Assembly (NCBI GenBank): GCA_964642165.1
Contig: CAZXOC010000081.1
Span: 1 to 25,419 of the forward strand
Length of the DNA stretch: 25,419 bases
DNA from: CAYRVX01 sp964642165
Lineage (GTDB): Bacteria; Planctomycetota; Phycisphaerae; SM23-33
Reading direction: 5' to 3'
The notes beneath the pieces were generated by a model that saw only the letters and a list, made by a program, of their open reading frames with translations, ran no database searches and was not told the origin of the DNA. Below, piece after piece: positions 15,989 to 23,474 of the stretch (position 1 is its first letter; every line of letters starts with the position of its first letter). A program made the translations under genes and the position numbers.

Positions 15989-16882
15989 TCAACGCACCCC
16001 GCGCACGCGCATCCGGATGCCGTACAGGCCCTTGCTCGCCGTGATGAACAGCATCCCGCGGTCCCGCCCGCCGAAGCACACGTTCGCCGTCCAACGCTCG
16101 GGCACCGCGATGTGCTGAACCTTCCGGCCGCCCTTGTCGAACGCCGTCACGCCGCGGCCGGTCACGTAGACGTTGCCCTCGTCGTCGATCGTCATGCCGT
16201 CGGAGCCCATTTCGCAGAAGAGCTTCTTGCCCGCCAGCGTGCCGTCCGTCTGGATGTCATAGACGTAGGTCTTGCGGCCGCGAATATCGGCCACGTACAG
16301 CCGCTTGCCGTCCGGCGTGCCGACGAGGCCGTTGGGCTGCTTCAGGTCGTCGGCGACGCGAAGGAGCCTCTTGCGGTCCGCCGAGAGGAAGTAGACGGCC
16401 TGGACGTCCTGCTCAGCGGGGCCCCGCTTCCAGTACGGGCGCTTGTAGAACGGGTCGCTGAAATACAGGCCGCCGTCGGGGCGGATCCACAGGTCGTTGG
16501 GCCCGTTGAGCAACTTGCCCTTGTAGTCCTTGACGAGGACGGTGGCCTTGCCGGACCGGTCGATGGACCAGAGCTGGTTCTTCTCGTCCGCGCAGGCCAG
16601 CAGGTTGCCTTGCTTGTCGAAGTACAGGCCGTTCGACCGCCCGCACGGCTTGAGGAACGTCGAGAGCTTCCCGTCGACGCTCCACTTCATGATGCGATCG
16701 TTGGGCTGGTCGGTGAAGAACACGTTGCCGTTGGCGTCGACGGCGGGGCCTTCGGTGAACCGAAAGCCCCCGGCGAGCTTCTCGACCTTCGCGCCTGGCG
16801 CGGTGACGCCTGCTTCCTCGCCCCGCGCGTGCCCGCCGCAGGCCAGGACCACGATGACGGCCGGGATACACAGCTTCCTCAT
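15989..16882 (-). CDS. SMP-30/gluconolactonase-like exported protein
   Basis: 297 aa. ATG 16882 has GGGAG about 8 nt upstream; an upstream in-frame extension lacks a comparable site. Residues 1-20 are a signal peptide (MRKLCIPAVIVVLACGGHAR); VLAC could be a weak lipobox. Motifs of the six-bladed SMP-30 propeller are clear: RFTEGPAVD (metal-binding Glu), LNGPNDLW (Asn and Asp), QPNGLVGTPDGKRLYVAD and GSDGMTIDDEGNVYVTG. The family hydrolyses sugar lactones with a divalent metal. Convergent with the lyase-like gene, it may process sugar-acid lactones in the periplasm. Confidence 0.9.
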   Translation of the reverse strand: MRKLCIPAVIVVLACGGHARGEEAGVTAPGAKVEKLAGGFRFTEGPAVDANGNVFFTDQPNDRIMKWSVDGKLSTFLKPCGRSNGLYFDKQGNLLACADEKNQLWSIDRSGKATVLVKDYKGKLLNGPNDLWIRPDGGLYFSDPFYKRPYWKRGPAEQDVQAVYFLSADRKRLLRVADDLKQPNGLVGTPDGKRLYVADIRGRKTYVYDIQTDGTLAGKKLFCEMGSDGMTIDDEGNVYVTGRGVTAFDKGGRKVQHIAVPERWTANVCFGGRDRGMLFITASKGLYGIRMRVRGVR

Positions 16883-16949
16883 GATTCGCTCTCCCACGTT
16901 GCGGATTGCGGCGGTCGGCTTGCCTTCGAAGGACGGGCGGCGCCTCCGC

Positions 16950-17249
16950 TCACTCGTCGAGTTCCTCCCCGAGCTTCGCGGCGGCGTATTCGGCGCGGGC
17001 GGCGGCATCGATGGGCCGGCCCTGCTCCCGGCACCAGGCCAGCAGCTCCTCCACGTCGATCTCGACCTTCTCGGCGCGCTTCCCCGCCATGCGGAGCCCG
17101 CTCAGCCGCCTTGCCGCGGCCGCACGCCACTGGTCATAGCTCTCCCAGATCTCCTGCACGTCCGGGGCGATCTCCTCCAGGCGATCCCACTGCGACGGCC
17201 GGTACCACGCCACCGCCGCGACGGCGTCTTCGTCGTCCTGCTCGGGCAT
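16950..17249 (-). CDS. Small conserved acidic protein of unknown function
   Basis: 99 aa. ATG 17249 has AAGGAGA about 7 nt upstream, a strong site. The protein is acidic and mostly helical, with no membrane segment. It contains VAWYRPSQWDRLEEIAPDV near the start and KVEIDVEELLAWCREQGRP in the second half. I do not recognise a named domain. It lies 46 bp after the PQQ-like gene and 67 bp before the SMP-30-like gene. Confidence 0.75.
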   Translation of the reverse strand: MPEQDDEDAVAAVAWYRPSQWDRLEEIAPDVQEIWESYDQWRAAAARRLSGLRMAGKRAEKVEIDVEELLAWCREQGRPIDAAARAEYAAAKLGEELDE

Positions 17250-17295
17250 GCTGCTCTCCTTCAGGTCGGCCAGGGGCGGCCGCCGGGCCCGTGCC

Positions 17296-18558
17296 CTACT
17301 TGCGCCCGCCGAGAGAGATCAGGTGCGAGAACGTCCGGAGGTACATGCGGCCGGCGGAGACGGCGGGGCTCGCGAAGGTCCGCTCGCCCAGGGGGTTCTT
17401 GGCGAGCAGCTTGAACTGCTTGCCGGCGGCGAGGACGTACGCGCTGCCGGTGCGGGACATGCAGTAGAGCCTCTCGCCCACCAGCACGAAGGAGCCGTAG
17501 AAGCGGTCGGACAGCTTGCCCTGCCAGACTTCCTTGCCGCTGGCTGCCCGCACGCACATCACGCCGCCGCGATCGTGCAGGAGGTACAGCAGCCCGTCCT
17601 TGAACAGCGGGGTGGGCACGTACGGGCCGGTGCGGCGCATCTCCCAGGCCAGTTCGGCGGTGCCGTCGTCCTTCGGGCGCACGGCGACCAGGCGGATGCC
17701 CCCGCCGCCCGTGCCGCACGTGGCGATCACCAGGTCGCCGGCGACGACGGGCGAGCCGACCACGCGGGCCGGCAGCACGTCGCGGATCTGCCACGAGAGC
17801 TTGCCGGTTTTCGCCTCGATGCCGGCGACGCCCTCGGCGGTGCCGACGACCACGATCTCGTCGCCCTTCCCCGCCCGCCGCATCACGCACGGCGTGGCGT
17901 AGGACGTCTTGGCCCCGCCCTTGCGGGGCAGCTTCCAGCGCGTCTTGCCCGTCGCGGCGTCCAGGGCCACCACGAAGCTCTCGCCCAACTGGTCGTTGGC
18001 CAGGACGACCATGTCCTCGTAGAGCATCGGGGCCGGGCACGGACCGTGCTGGCTGCGGTGGCTGCCCAGGTCGCGCCGCCAGAGCTCCTTGCCGTCGTGG
18101 TCCAGGGCCACCACCGTGATCTCCTTCGGCGTCGCCCAGCAGGCGTAGACGCGCTTCGCATCCAGCAGCGGCGTCGGGGCCGCGGGGTGGTTGTCCCGGT
18201 GCATGCGGTAGGACGGCGACTTGTACTGCCGCGTCCAGAGGCTGCCCCCGTTGGCGGCGCTCAGGCAGCAGACCATCCGGGTGAACGTCCGGTCGTCGCA
18301 GCAGAGCAGGAAGATCCGCTCGCCCCAGACGGCCGGCGAGCCGTGGCCCGTGCCCGGCAGCTTCACCTTCCAGTTGTGGTCGCCCTCCCCCCACCGGACG
18401 GGGACGGTCTCCGCGCCGGTGCTGGCATGGCCCGTGCCGTTGGGGCCGCGGAACCGCGTCCACTCCTGCCCGTTCGCCGGCAGAGCGCCCGACCAGGCCG
18501 CCCAGGCCAGCCCGACAGGCAGCCACCACCTTCTCTTCCTCGGCTGCGTGGACAGCAT
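17296..18558 (-). CDS. Exported PQQ-like beta-propeller protein
   Basis: 420 aa. ATG 18558 has AGAGGA 9 nt upstream. The N-terminus RKRRWWLPVGLAWAAWSG is a signal sequence with a basic region, possibly Tat-like. Repeats of the form L-D-x-x-T/D-G-K-x-x-W (ALDHDGKELWRRDL, ALDAATGKTRWKLP, GIEAKTGKLSWQIR, VRAASGKEVWQGKL) mark an eight-bladed PQQ-like/BamB-like propeller. Such proteins are common in Planctomycetota, often without known enzyme activity, and the PQQ cofactor cannot be assumed. It shares strand and short spacing with the genes downstream. Confidence 0.9.
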   Translation of the reverse strand: MLSTQPRKRRWWLPVGLAWAAWSGALPANGQEWTRFRGPNGTGHASTGAETVPVRWGEGDHNWKVKLPGTGHGSPAVWGERIFLLCCDDRTFTRMVCCLSAANGGSLWTRQYKSPSYRMHRDNHPAAPTPLLDAKRVYACWATPKEITVVALDHDGKELWRRDLGSHRSQHGPCPAPMLYEDMVVLANDQLGESFVVALDAATGKTRWKLPRKGGAKTSYATPCVMRRAGKGDEIVVVGTAEGVAGIEAKTGKLSWQIRDVLPARVVGSPVVAGDLVIATCGTGGGGIRLVAVRPKDDGTAELAWEMRRTGPYVPTPLFKDGLLYLLHDRGGVMCVRAASGKEVWQGKLSDRFYGSFVLVGERLYCMSRTGSAYVLAAGKQFKLLAKNPLGERTFASPAVSAGRMYLRTFSHLISLGGRK

Positions 18559-18595
18559 GAAGTCATCCTCTTGCTTCGGATCGGAGCGAGCGCCG

Positions 18596-18638
18596 GCATC
18601 CCACGTCGGATGCACGCAAACGTGTCGCCCCGATTGTA
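18596..18638 (-). promoter_or_regulatory. Candidate -10 box and leader hairpins before the PQQ-like gene
   Basis: On the minus strand GTACAAT includes TACAAT at 18638-18633. Eight bases later CACG/CGTG (18624-18621 with 18616-18613) can form a short stem with a 4-nt loop. Next to it GGATGC/GCATCC (18613-18608 with 18601-18596) forms a 6-bp stem. No good -35 is seen. The spacing of -10 to hairpin repeats that of two other promoters in the window. Confidence 0.3.
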
Positions 18639-18697
18639 CGAAAAGCCCCGGCTGAATCCACGGCCGAATGCCGACGGGACCGGGCACCGTCGCCTGC

Positions 18698-19066
18698 TCA
18701 GCACGTCACGTGGACCAGGGCGGCCTTGCGCGAGTCGCAGGCGTTGTAGGCCTCGGCGAGCTGCGGCGTGGGCAGGACGTGCCATTCGGCAACGTGCCCG
18801 CGGAGGTACGCCTCGCCCTCGGGCGTCAGCTCGGCCGCGCCGTACTGGCCCGTGCCGATGAAGACCACTGCCGGAGCGCCTTTGCAGAGCCGCTTCAGCT
18901 CGTCCGGCCCGATCTTGTGGCTGGTTCCGTAGGCGGCCTTGGCGAGCTTCTTCTTGCGCTTCTTGACCGCCCCGTCGGCGAGGAGGTAGACGTCGTGGTC
19001 GTAGATCTCCCCACCGATCGTGATCCGCCCGAAGCTCGTCTCCGCAATGGACGGCTGCGCTGCCAT
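18698..19066 (-). CDS. Mth938-like (DUF498) domain protein
   Basis: 122 aa. ATG 19066 has AAGGAGG about 11 nt upstream; a longer in-frame start at 19120 lacks support. The sequence IYDHDVYLLADGAVKKRKKK, HKIGPDELKRL and VVFIGTGQYGAAELTPE is diagnostic of the Mth938-like fold (AAMDC/DUF498), about 110 residues, here full length. The function of the family is poorly known. It lies 69 bp downstream of the GNAT toxin gene. Confidence 0.85.
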   Translation of the reverse strand: MAAQPSIAETSFGRITIGGEIYDHDVYLLADGAVKKRKKKLAKAAYGTSHKIGPDELKRLCKGAPAVVFIGTGQYGAAELTPEGEAYLRGHVAEWHVLPTPQLAEAYNACDSRKAALVHVTC

Positions 19067-19135
19067 CTTCGCACCTCCTCCTTGCGGTCCCAACGCCTGT
19101 CTGCAAGTCCGCCGCCGCAATGGCGCCGCAAGCTG

Positions 19136-19669
19136 CTATACCAGCCCGAGCCCCCGGAGGGCGCCCACTGAGAGATAGAGATGCAGAGAATCGTCACGCA
19201 GCGCGACGAAGCCGTACTTCCGGTAGAAGCGCCGCGCCGCTTCTCCCTCGGCGAGCACCTCCACGGCGTGGATGCCGATCACCCGCGCCGCCCGCACGAT
19301 CCGCTCGAGAGCATCCATCAGCAGCAGCCGCCCGAGTCCGAGGCCTTGCACCGGCCTGTGGACGGCCAATCGGCCCAGGTGGGCCACAGGAACCGGGTAT
19401 CGTGGCAATCGCTTCGCCTGCTCGTCGGGAAGGTCGACAAACCTGACGGCCCCGGAGGAGATGCTGCAGTAGCCCTCCACGCGGGTCGATCCCGGGGGCA
19501 CGGCTACGTAGGTCCGGCTGATTCCCAGCCTCTGATTCTGGCCAGCAAAGCGCCGCAGGAACTCATTGAGCGATTCGGACCCGCAATCGAACGACGATCG
19601 ATCGTGCCGCCCGGAAAGCTCTTCGATAGCCCACGTGACGGGGTGCTGCTCAGGCACGCTGTCGCCCAT
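19136..19669 (-). CDS. GNAT-family toxin (TacT-type acetyltransferase)
   Basis: 177 aa. The start at 19669 lies inside the 3' end of the antitoxin gene (20-bp overlap), as usual for these pairs. SSFDCGSESLNEFLRRFA (25-42) is the typical N-terminal signature. VAHLGRLAVHRPVQGLGLG (95-113) holds the acetyl-CoA-binding QxxGxG loop, and FYRKYGF (148-154) supplies the catalytic Tyr149. TacT-like toxins acetylate the amino group of aminoacyl-tRNA and stop translation. All key residues are present, so it should be active. Confidence 0.92.
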   Translation of the reverse strand: MGDSVPEQHPVTWAIEELSGRHDRSSFDCGSESLNEFLRRFAGQNQRLGISRTYVAVPPGSTRVEGYCSISSGAVRFVDLPDEQAKRLPRYPVPVAHLGRLAVHRPVQGLGLGRLLLMDALERIVRAARVIGIHAVEVLAEGEAARRFYRKYGFVALRDDSLHLYLSVGALRGLGLV

Positions 19670-19922
19670 ATGCTCGGGCAGCCCGCTTCAGTTCCTCGTT
19701 CGGTTCGGCGTCGAGCATGGCAAGGAACAGCTCGCGGTCCCGATCGGACAGGACGGTGGTTTCGTTCTCGTGAAGGGCTTTGCGGGCATCCCGGACGAGA
19801 CTGGAGACCGCGAACTCCGTCACCGACTGACCGAGCGCCGAGGCTGCCCGCTCGATGAGCCGCTTGTGCGCAGCATTGAGACGGAAGTTCAGGCGATCCT
19901 TCCTTGTCGCGGCGTTGCCCAT
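19650..19922 (-). CDS. DUF1778 ribbon-helix-helix antitoxin (TacA-type)
   Basis: 90 aa. ATG 19922 has AAGGGAG 8 nt upstream; an in-frame ATG 12 codons earlier has no site and falls in the promoter region. Residues about 8-50 (KDRLNFRLNAAHKRLIERAA, then SVTEFAVSSLVRDA) are the DNA-binding RHH domain of DUF1778. Residues 58-85 (LSDRDRELFLAMLDAEP) are the tail that blocks the GNAT toxin's acetyl-CoA site in known complexes. The pair would repress its own promoter through this protein. Confidence 0.93.
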   Translation of the reverse strand: MGNAATRKDRLNFRLNAAHKRLIERAASALGQSVTEFAVSSLVRDARKALHENETTVLSDRDRELFLAMLDAEPNEELKRAARAYGRQRA

Positions 19923-19946
19923 GGAGGAAGCTCCCTTGGCACGTGT

Positions 19947-19975
19947 TACATACAGCATAGCATCTTGTACGTCAA
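19947..19975 (-). promoter_or_regulatory. Likely toxin-antitoxin promoter/operator region
   Basis: Minus-strand TTGACG (19975-19970) is followed after 17 bp by TATGTA (19952-19947), a weak -10. The spacer contains overlapping short symmetries (TACA...TGTA at 19951-19969, and repeated GCAT), as expected for an RHH antitoxin operator. This is AT-richer than its surroundings. Confidence 0.35.
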
Positions 19976-20070
19976 CTCGCCACACGATTGTCGCGCGGCT
20001 CCGTGAGCGATGGCCTCGTCGACGCATGGCGCGGACCGACCGTGCGGACAAGGCCCACCCCGCGTTCCCG

Positions 20071-20112
20071 GCGGAGTTTGAACTCCGCGATCCACCGATG
20101 CTCTGGTAGAAT
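20071..20112 (+). promoter_or_regulatory. 18-bp palindrome and -10-like box upstream of the ABC operon
   Basis: GCGGAGTT (20071-20078) and AACTCCGC (20081-20088) are perfect inverted repeats separated by 2 nt. TAGAAT (20107-20112), within GTAGAAT, ends 11 nt before ATG 20124. No Shine-Dalgarno sequence precedes the ATG. The palindrome would sit near the -35 position and could be an operator for the transporter operon. Confidence 0.4.
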
Positions 20113-20123
20113 GACCGGCTCCC

Positions 20124-23100
20124 ATGAGGAAGAGGACGCTCCTGGTATCGGTGCCTTCCTTCCTGGCCGCGGCGGCCGGGCTCGCGGGCCTGCTGATGGG
20201 CATGGCGTGGCTGATGCGGCCCGACATGTCCGCCAGGCCCCCTGCCTACTCGGCCGAGGAGCTTCGCGCCGCCGAGAAGGCCCGCGACACGCGGATCGAC
20301 CCCAACCGCCCCATGGTCCTGTACCGCGAGGTGGACTACGGCGAGGGCGATTCGGCGGCGTGGTGGCCGAAGGGCCAGTCGCCGGTGCTGGACGAGCTGG
20401 TCGCGGACGGCACGCTGCCGCCGGTGGCCGAGCGCGTCGGCCCGGAGCCGTGCGTCGTCGAGGGCGTCGAGGGGGTGGGCAAGTACGGCGGGACGTGGGT
20501 GCGGATCGGCAACGCCGACAGCGACGTCTTCGGCGTGCTGGGCTCGCGGCTGTCGGCGTCGCTGCTGGTCCGCTGGTCGCCGCAGGGCTACCCCCTCGTG
20601 CCTCACGTGGCCAGGAGCTACGAGGTCTCCGACGACTACACGACCTACACGTTCACGCTCCGCAAGGGCATGCGGTGGTCGGACGGCCACCCGTTCACCA
20701 CCGCGGACGTGATGTTCTGGTGGCAGCACGAGGCCAACGACGAGCTGCTGTCCGGCTCGGTGCCGAACATCATGAAGGTCGCCGGGGAGCCGGGGACAAT
20801 CGAGAAGCTCGACGAGTACCGCTTCCGCGTGAAGTTCCCCCGCCCCCACGGGCTGTTCCTGCCGAAGCTGGCGACGGCCGAAGGGCGCAGCTTCGCCGCG
20901 AGCCCCGCCCACTACCTGCGGCAGTTCCACCCGACGATCGGGGACAGGAAGCTCATCGAGGAGACGCAGCGTGCCCGGCGGCTGGCGAGCCCGCTGGCCG
21001 TGTACCGGACGATCAAGGGGGTGAGCAACCCCGAGCACCCGCGGCTGTGGCCGTGGGTCCACCGCACGCACAAGCCCAACCCCCCCTACAGCTTCGTGCG
21101 GAACCCGTACTACTGGATGGTCGACACGCAGGGCAGCCAGCTCCCGTACGTGGACCGGCTGCACTTCGAGGTCAAGAGCGGGGACATGATCTCGGTGAGC
21201 GCCTCGGGCGGGCAGCTCACGATGCAGGCGAGGCACCTGCGGTACGACCAGTACACGCTGCTGATGGGCGAGCGGCGGCGTGGCGGGTACGACGTGCGTC
21301 ACTGGTACGCCGGCGACCGCGGCGTGTTCGTGGTCAGCCCGAACCTGAACCTGAAGGTCGACCCGAGCGACCCCGCCACGGCGCAGAAGGCCCGCCTGCT
21401 GGCCGACAGCCGCTTCCGGAAGGCCCTCTCGCTGGCCATCCATCGCAGGGACATCATCGACGCCGAGTTCAACGGCCAGACCGAGCCCGCCCAGGTGGCT
21501 CCGGGCCCGGCGTCGTACTACTACGAGCCGTCCCTCTACCGGGCCTACACCGCGTACGAGCCGGCGCGGGCCAACCGCATGCTCGACGAGCTGGGCCTGG
21601 ACAAGCGGGACTACGAGGGCTTCCGCACGTTCCCCGACGGCACCCGCATGTCGTTCTACCTGAACCTCTCCCTGTCGGGACTGACGCCCGCGGGGCCCGC
21701 GCAGTTCATCGCGGACGACTGGCGGGACGTGGGCATCCGGGCGATCCTGCGGGTGCGGGCGCGGAGCCTGTTCTACACGGAGAAGGCCGCCCTGCGCCAC
21801 GACTTCAACGTCTGGTCGGGCAACGGCGAGTACCTGCCGATCCTGGAGCCCCGCTACTTCCTCCCGGTCCGGGGCGAGTCGAACTTCGCCATCGGCTACG
21901 CCAACTGGTACTCGCGCGGCGGGCTGTACGACGACCCGCGGGCCCGCCTGCCGGGCGCGATCGAGCCGCCGGCGGACCACCCGCTGCGCCGGGCGATGGA
22001 GGTCTACGAGCGCACCGGCTCCACCGGCGACCGCGCCAAGCAGCGGGAGATCTTCCGCGAGGCGCTGAAGATCGCCGGCGAGAACCTCTGGGCCATCAAC
22101 GTCTGCACCTCCCCGCCCGTCGTCGTGGTGGTCAAGGACGGGTTCCGCAACGTGCCCGCCACGGCCGTGGCGAGCTGGGACTTCCAGACCCCCGCCAACG
22201 CGGGCATCGAGACGTACTACTGGGACCGCGACACCGACACGCCCGGCACGAAGCAGCAGATTCGCCAGGAGATCCGGAAGGTCACCCCGCCCCCGGACGC
22301 CCCGGCGGCGGTGGCCGCGGCGGGCAAGAGCCCCGACTGGCTGGGGCGGATCATCCGCTGGGCCGTGGTGGGCATCGCCCTGGCGCTGGTGGGCATGGCG
22401 GCCGTCAAGCACCCCTACATCGGGCGGCGGCTGCTCATCATGGTCCCGACGCTCCTGATCATCTCGGGGATCGTCTTCACGATCATCCAACTGCCGCCGG
22501 GCGACTACGTCACCAGCCGCATCATGCAGCTCCAGGAATCGGGCGACACGGCCCAGTTGAAGGAGATCGAGGACCTCAAGGGTCTGTTCTTCCTGGAGGA
22601 CCCGGTGCACGTGCGGTACGCACGGTGGATGGGTCTGCACTGGTTCGGCACGCTCCGCCTCGCCGAGGAGTTCCCGTTCGTCGAGGCGGACGCGAAGCAC
22701 GAGGGGCTGCTCCAGGGCAACCTGGGGCGGTCCATGGAGAACAGCCGCCCCGTCAACCAGATCGTCGGCGACCGGATCGTCCTGACGGTGCTGATCTCGC
22801 TGGGGACGATCCTCTTCACGTGGGCGGTGGCGATCCCGACGGGGATGCTCTCGGCGGTGCGGCAGTACTCGGTGTGGGACTACGTTTTGACATTCGTGGG
22901 CTTCATCGGGATGTGCGTGCCGAGCTTCCTGCTCGCGCTGATCCTGATGTACCTGGGCAAGCGGTTCTTCGGCTGGGAGCTGTCGGCGCTGTTCAGCGCG
23001 CAGTACGCCACGCAGGCAGAGTGGGACTGGGGCAAGTTCCTGGACCTGCTGAAGCACGTCTGGGTGCCCGTGCTGGTCCTGGGCGTGGGCGGCACGGCGG

Positions 23101-23474
23101 GGATGATCCGCGTGATGCGCGGCAACCTCCTGGACGAGTTGAGGAAGCCCTACGTGACCACCGCGCGGGCCAAGGGCGTCCGCCCGATGAAGCTGCTGCT
23201 CAAGTATCCCGTGCGGATGGCGCTGAACCCCTTCGTCAGCGGCATCGGCCACCTCTTCCCCCAGCTCGTCAGCGGCGGGGCGATCGTCGCGATGGTGCTC
23301 AGCCTGCCGACCGTCGGACCGCTGATGCTCGCGGCGCTGATGAACGAGGACATGTACCTCGCCGGGTCCATGCTGATGGTCCTGAGCCTGCTGGGCGTGC
23401 TGGGCACGCTGGTCAGCGACCTGCTGCTGCTCTGGCTGGACCCCCGCATCCGCTACGAAGGGGGCGGGCGATGA
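20124..23474 (+). CDS. Fused solute-binding protein and OppB/DppB-type permease of an ABC importer
   Basis: 1116 aa. Residues about 9-31 form an N-terminal signal anchor. About 119-690 is a family 5 solute-binding domain (YTFTLRKGMRWSDGHPFTTA, FRKALSLAIHRRDIID). About 742-762 is an extra helix (IIRWAVVGIALALVGMAAVK), then YIGRRLLIM opens an OppB-type permease with about six helices and the EAA loop YVTTARAKGVRPMKLLLKYP near 1010. The added helix returns the chain to the cytoplasm, so both domains keep their normal topology: the binding domain outside and the permease N-terminus inside. Binding proteins are normally separate. The reading frame is continuous with no stop or frameshift. Substrate may be oligopeptides or oligosaccharides. 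The 3' end overlaps the next gene by 4 bp. Confidence 0.9.
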   Translation: MRKRTLLVSVPSFLAAAAGLAGLLMGMAWLMRPDMSARPPAYSAEELRAAEKARDTRIDPNRPMVLYREVDYGEGDSAAWWPKGQSPVLDELVADGTLPPVAERVGPEPCVVEGVEGVGKYGGTWVRIGNADSDVFGVLGSRLSASLLVRWSPQGYPLVPHVARSYEVSDDYTTYTFTLRKGMRWSDGHPFTTADVMFWWQHEANDELLSGSVPNIMKVAGEPGTIEKLDEYRFRVKFPRPHGLFLPKLATAEGRSFAASPAHYLRQFHPTIGDRKLIEETQRARRLASPLAVYRTIKGVSNPEHPRLWPWVHRTHKPNPPYSFVRNPYYWMVDTQGSQLPYVDRLHFEVKSGDMISVSASGGQLTMQARHLRYDQYTLLMGERRRGGYDVRHWYAGDRGVFVVSPNLNLKVDPSDPATAQKARLLADSRFRKALSLAIHRRDIIDAEFNGQTEPAQVAPGPASYYYEPSLYRAYTAYEPARANRMLDELGLDKRDYEGFRTFPDGTRMSFYLNLSLSGLTPAGPAQFIADDWRDVGIRAILRVRARSLFYTEKAALRHDFNVWSGNGEYLPILEPRYFLPVRGESNFAIGYANWYSRGGLYDDPRARLPGAIEPPADHPLRRAMEVYERTGSTGDRAKQREIFREALKIAGENLWAINVCTSPPVVVVVKDGFRNVPATAVASWDFQTPANAGIETYYWDRDTDTPGTKQQIRQEIRKVTPPPDAPAAVAAAGKSPDWLGRIIRWAVVGIALALVGMAAVKHPYIGRRLLIMVPTLLIISGIVFTIIQLPPGDYVTSRIMQLQESGDTAQLKEIEDLKGLFFLEDPVHVRYARWMGLHWFGTLRLAEEFPFVEADAKHEGLLQGNLGRSMENSRPVNQIVGDRIVLTVLISLGTILFTWAVAIPTGMLSAVRQYSVWDYVLTFVGFIGMCVPSFLLALILMYLGKRFFGWELSALFSAQYATQAEWDWGKFLDLLKHVWVPVLVLGVGGTAGMIRVMRGNLLDELRKPYVTTARAKGVRPMKLLLKYPVRMALNPFVSGIGHLFPQLVSGGAIVAMVLSLPTVGPLMLAALMNEDMYLAGSMLMVLSLLGVLGTLVSDLLLLWLDPRIRYEGGGR

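Noticed and set aside
19650..23252. A 1200-codon minus-strand frame ending in the DUF1778 antitoxin
   Set aside because: Only the last 90 codons (from ATG 19922) are real. The rest lies antisense to the ABC fusion gene and is low-complexity.
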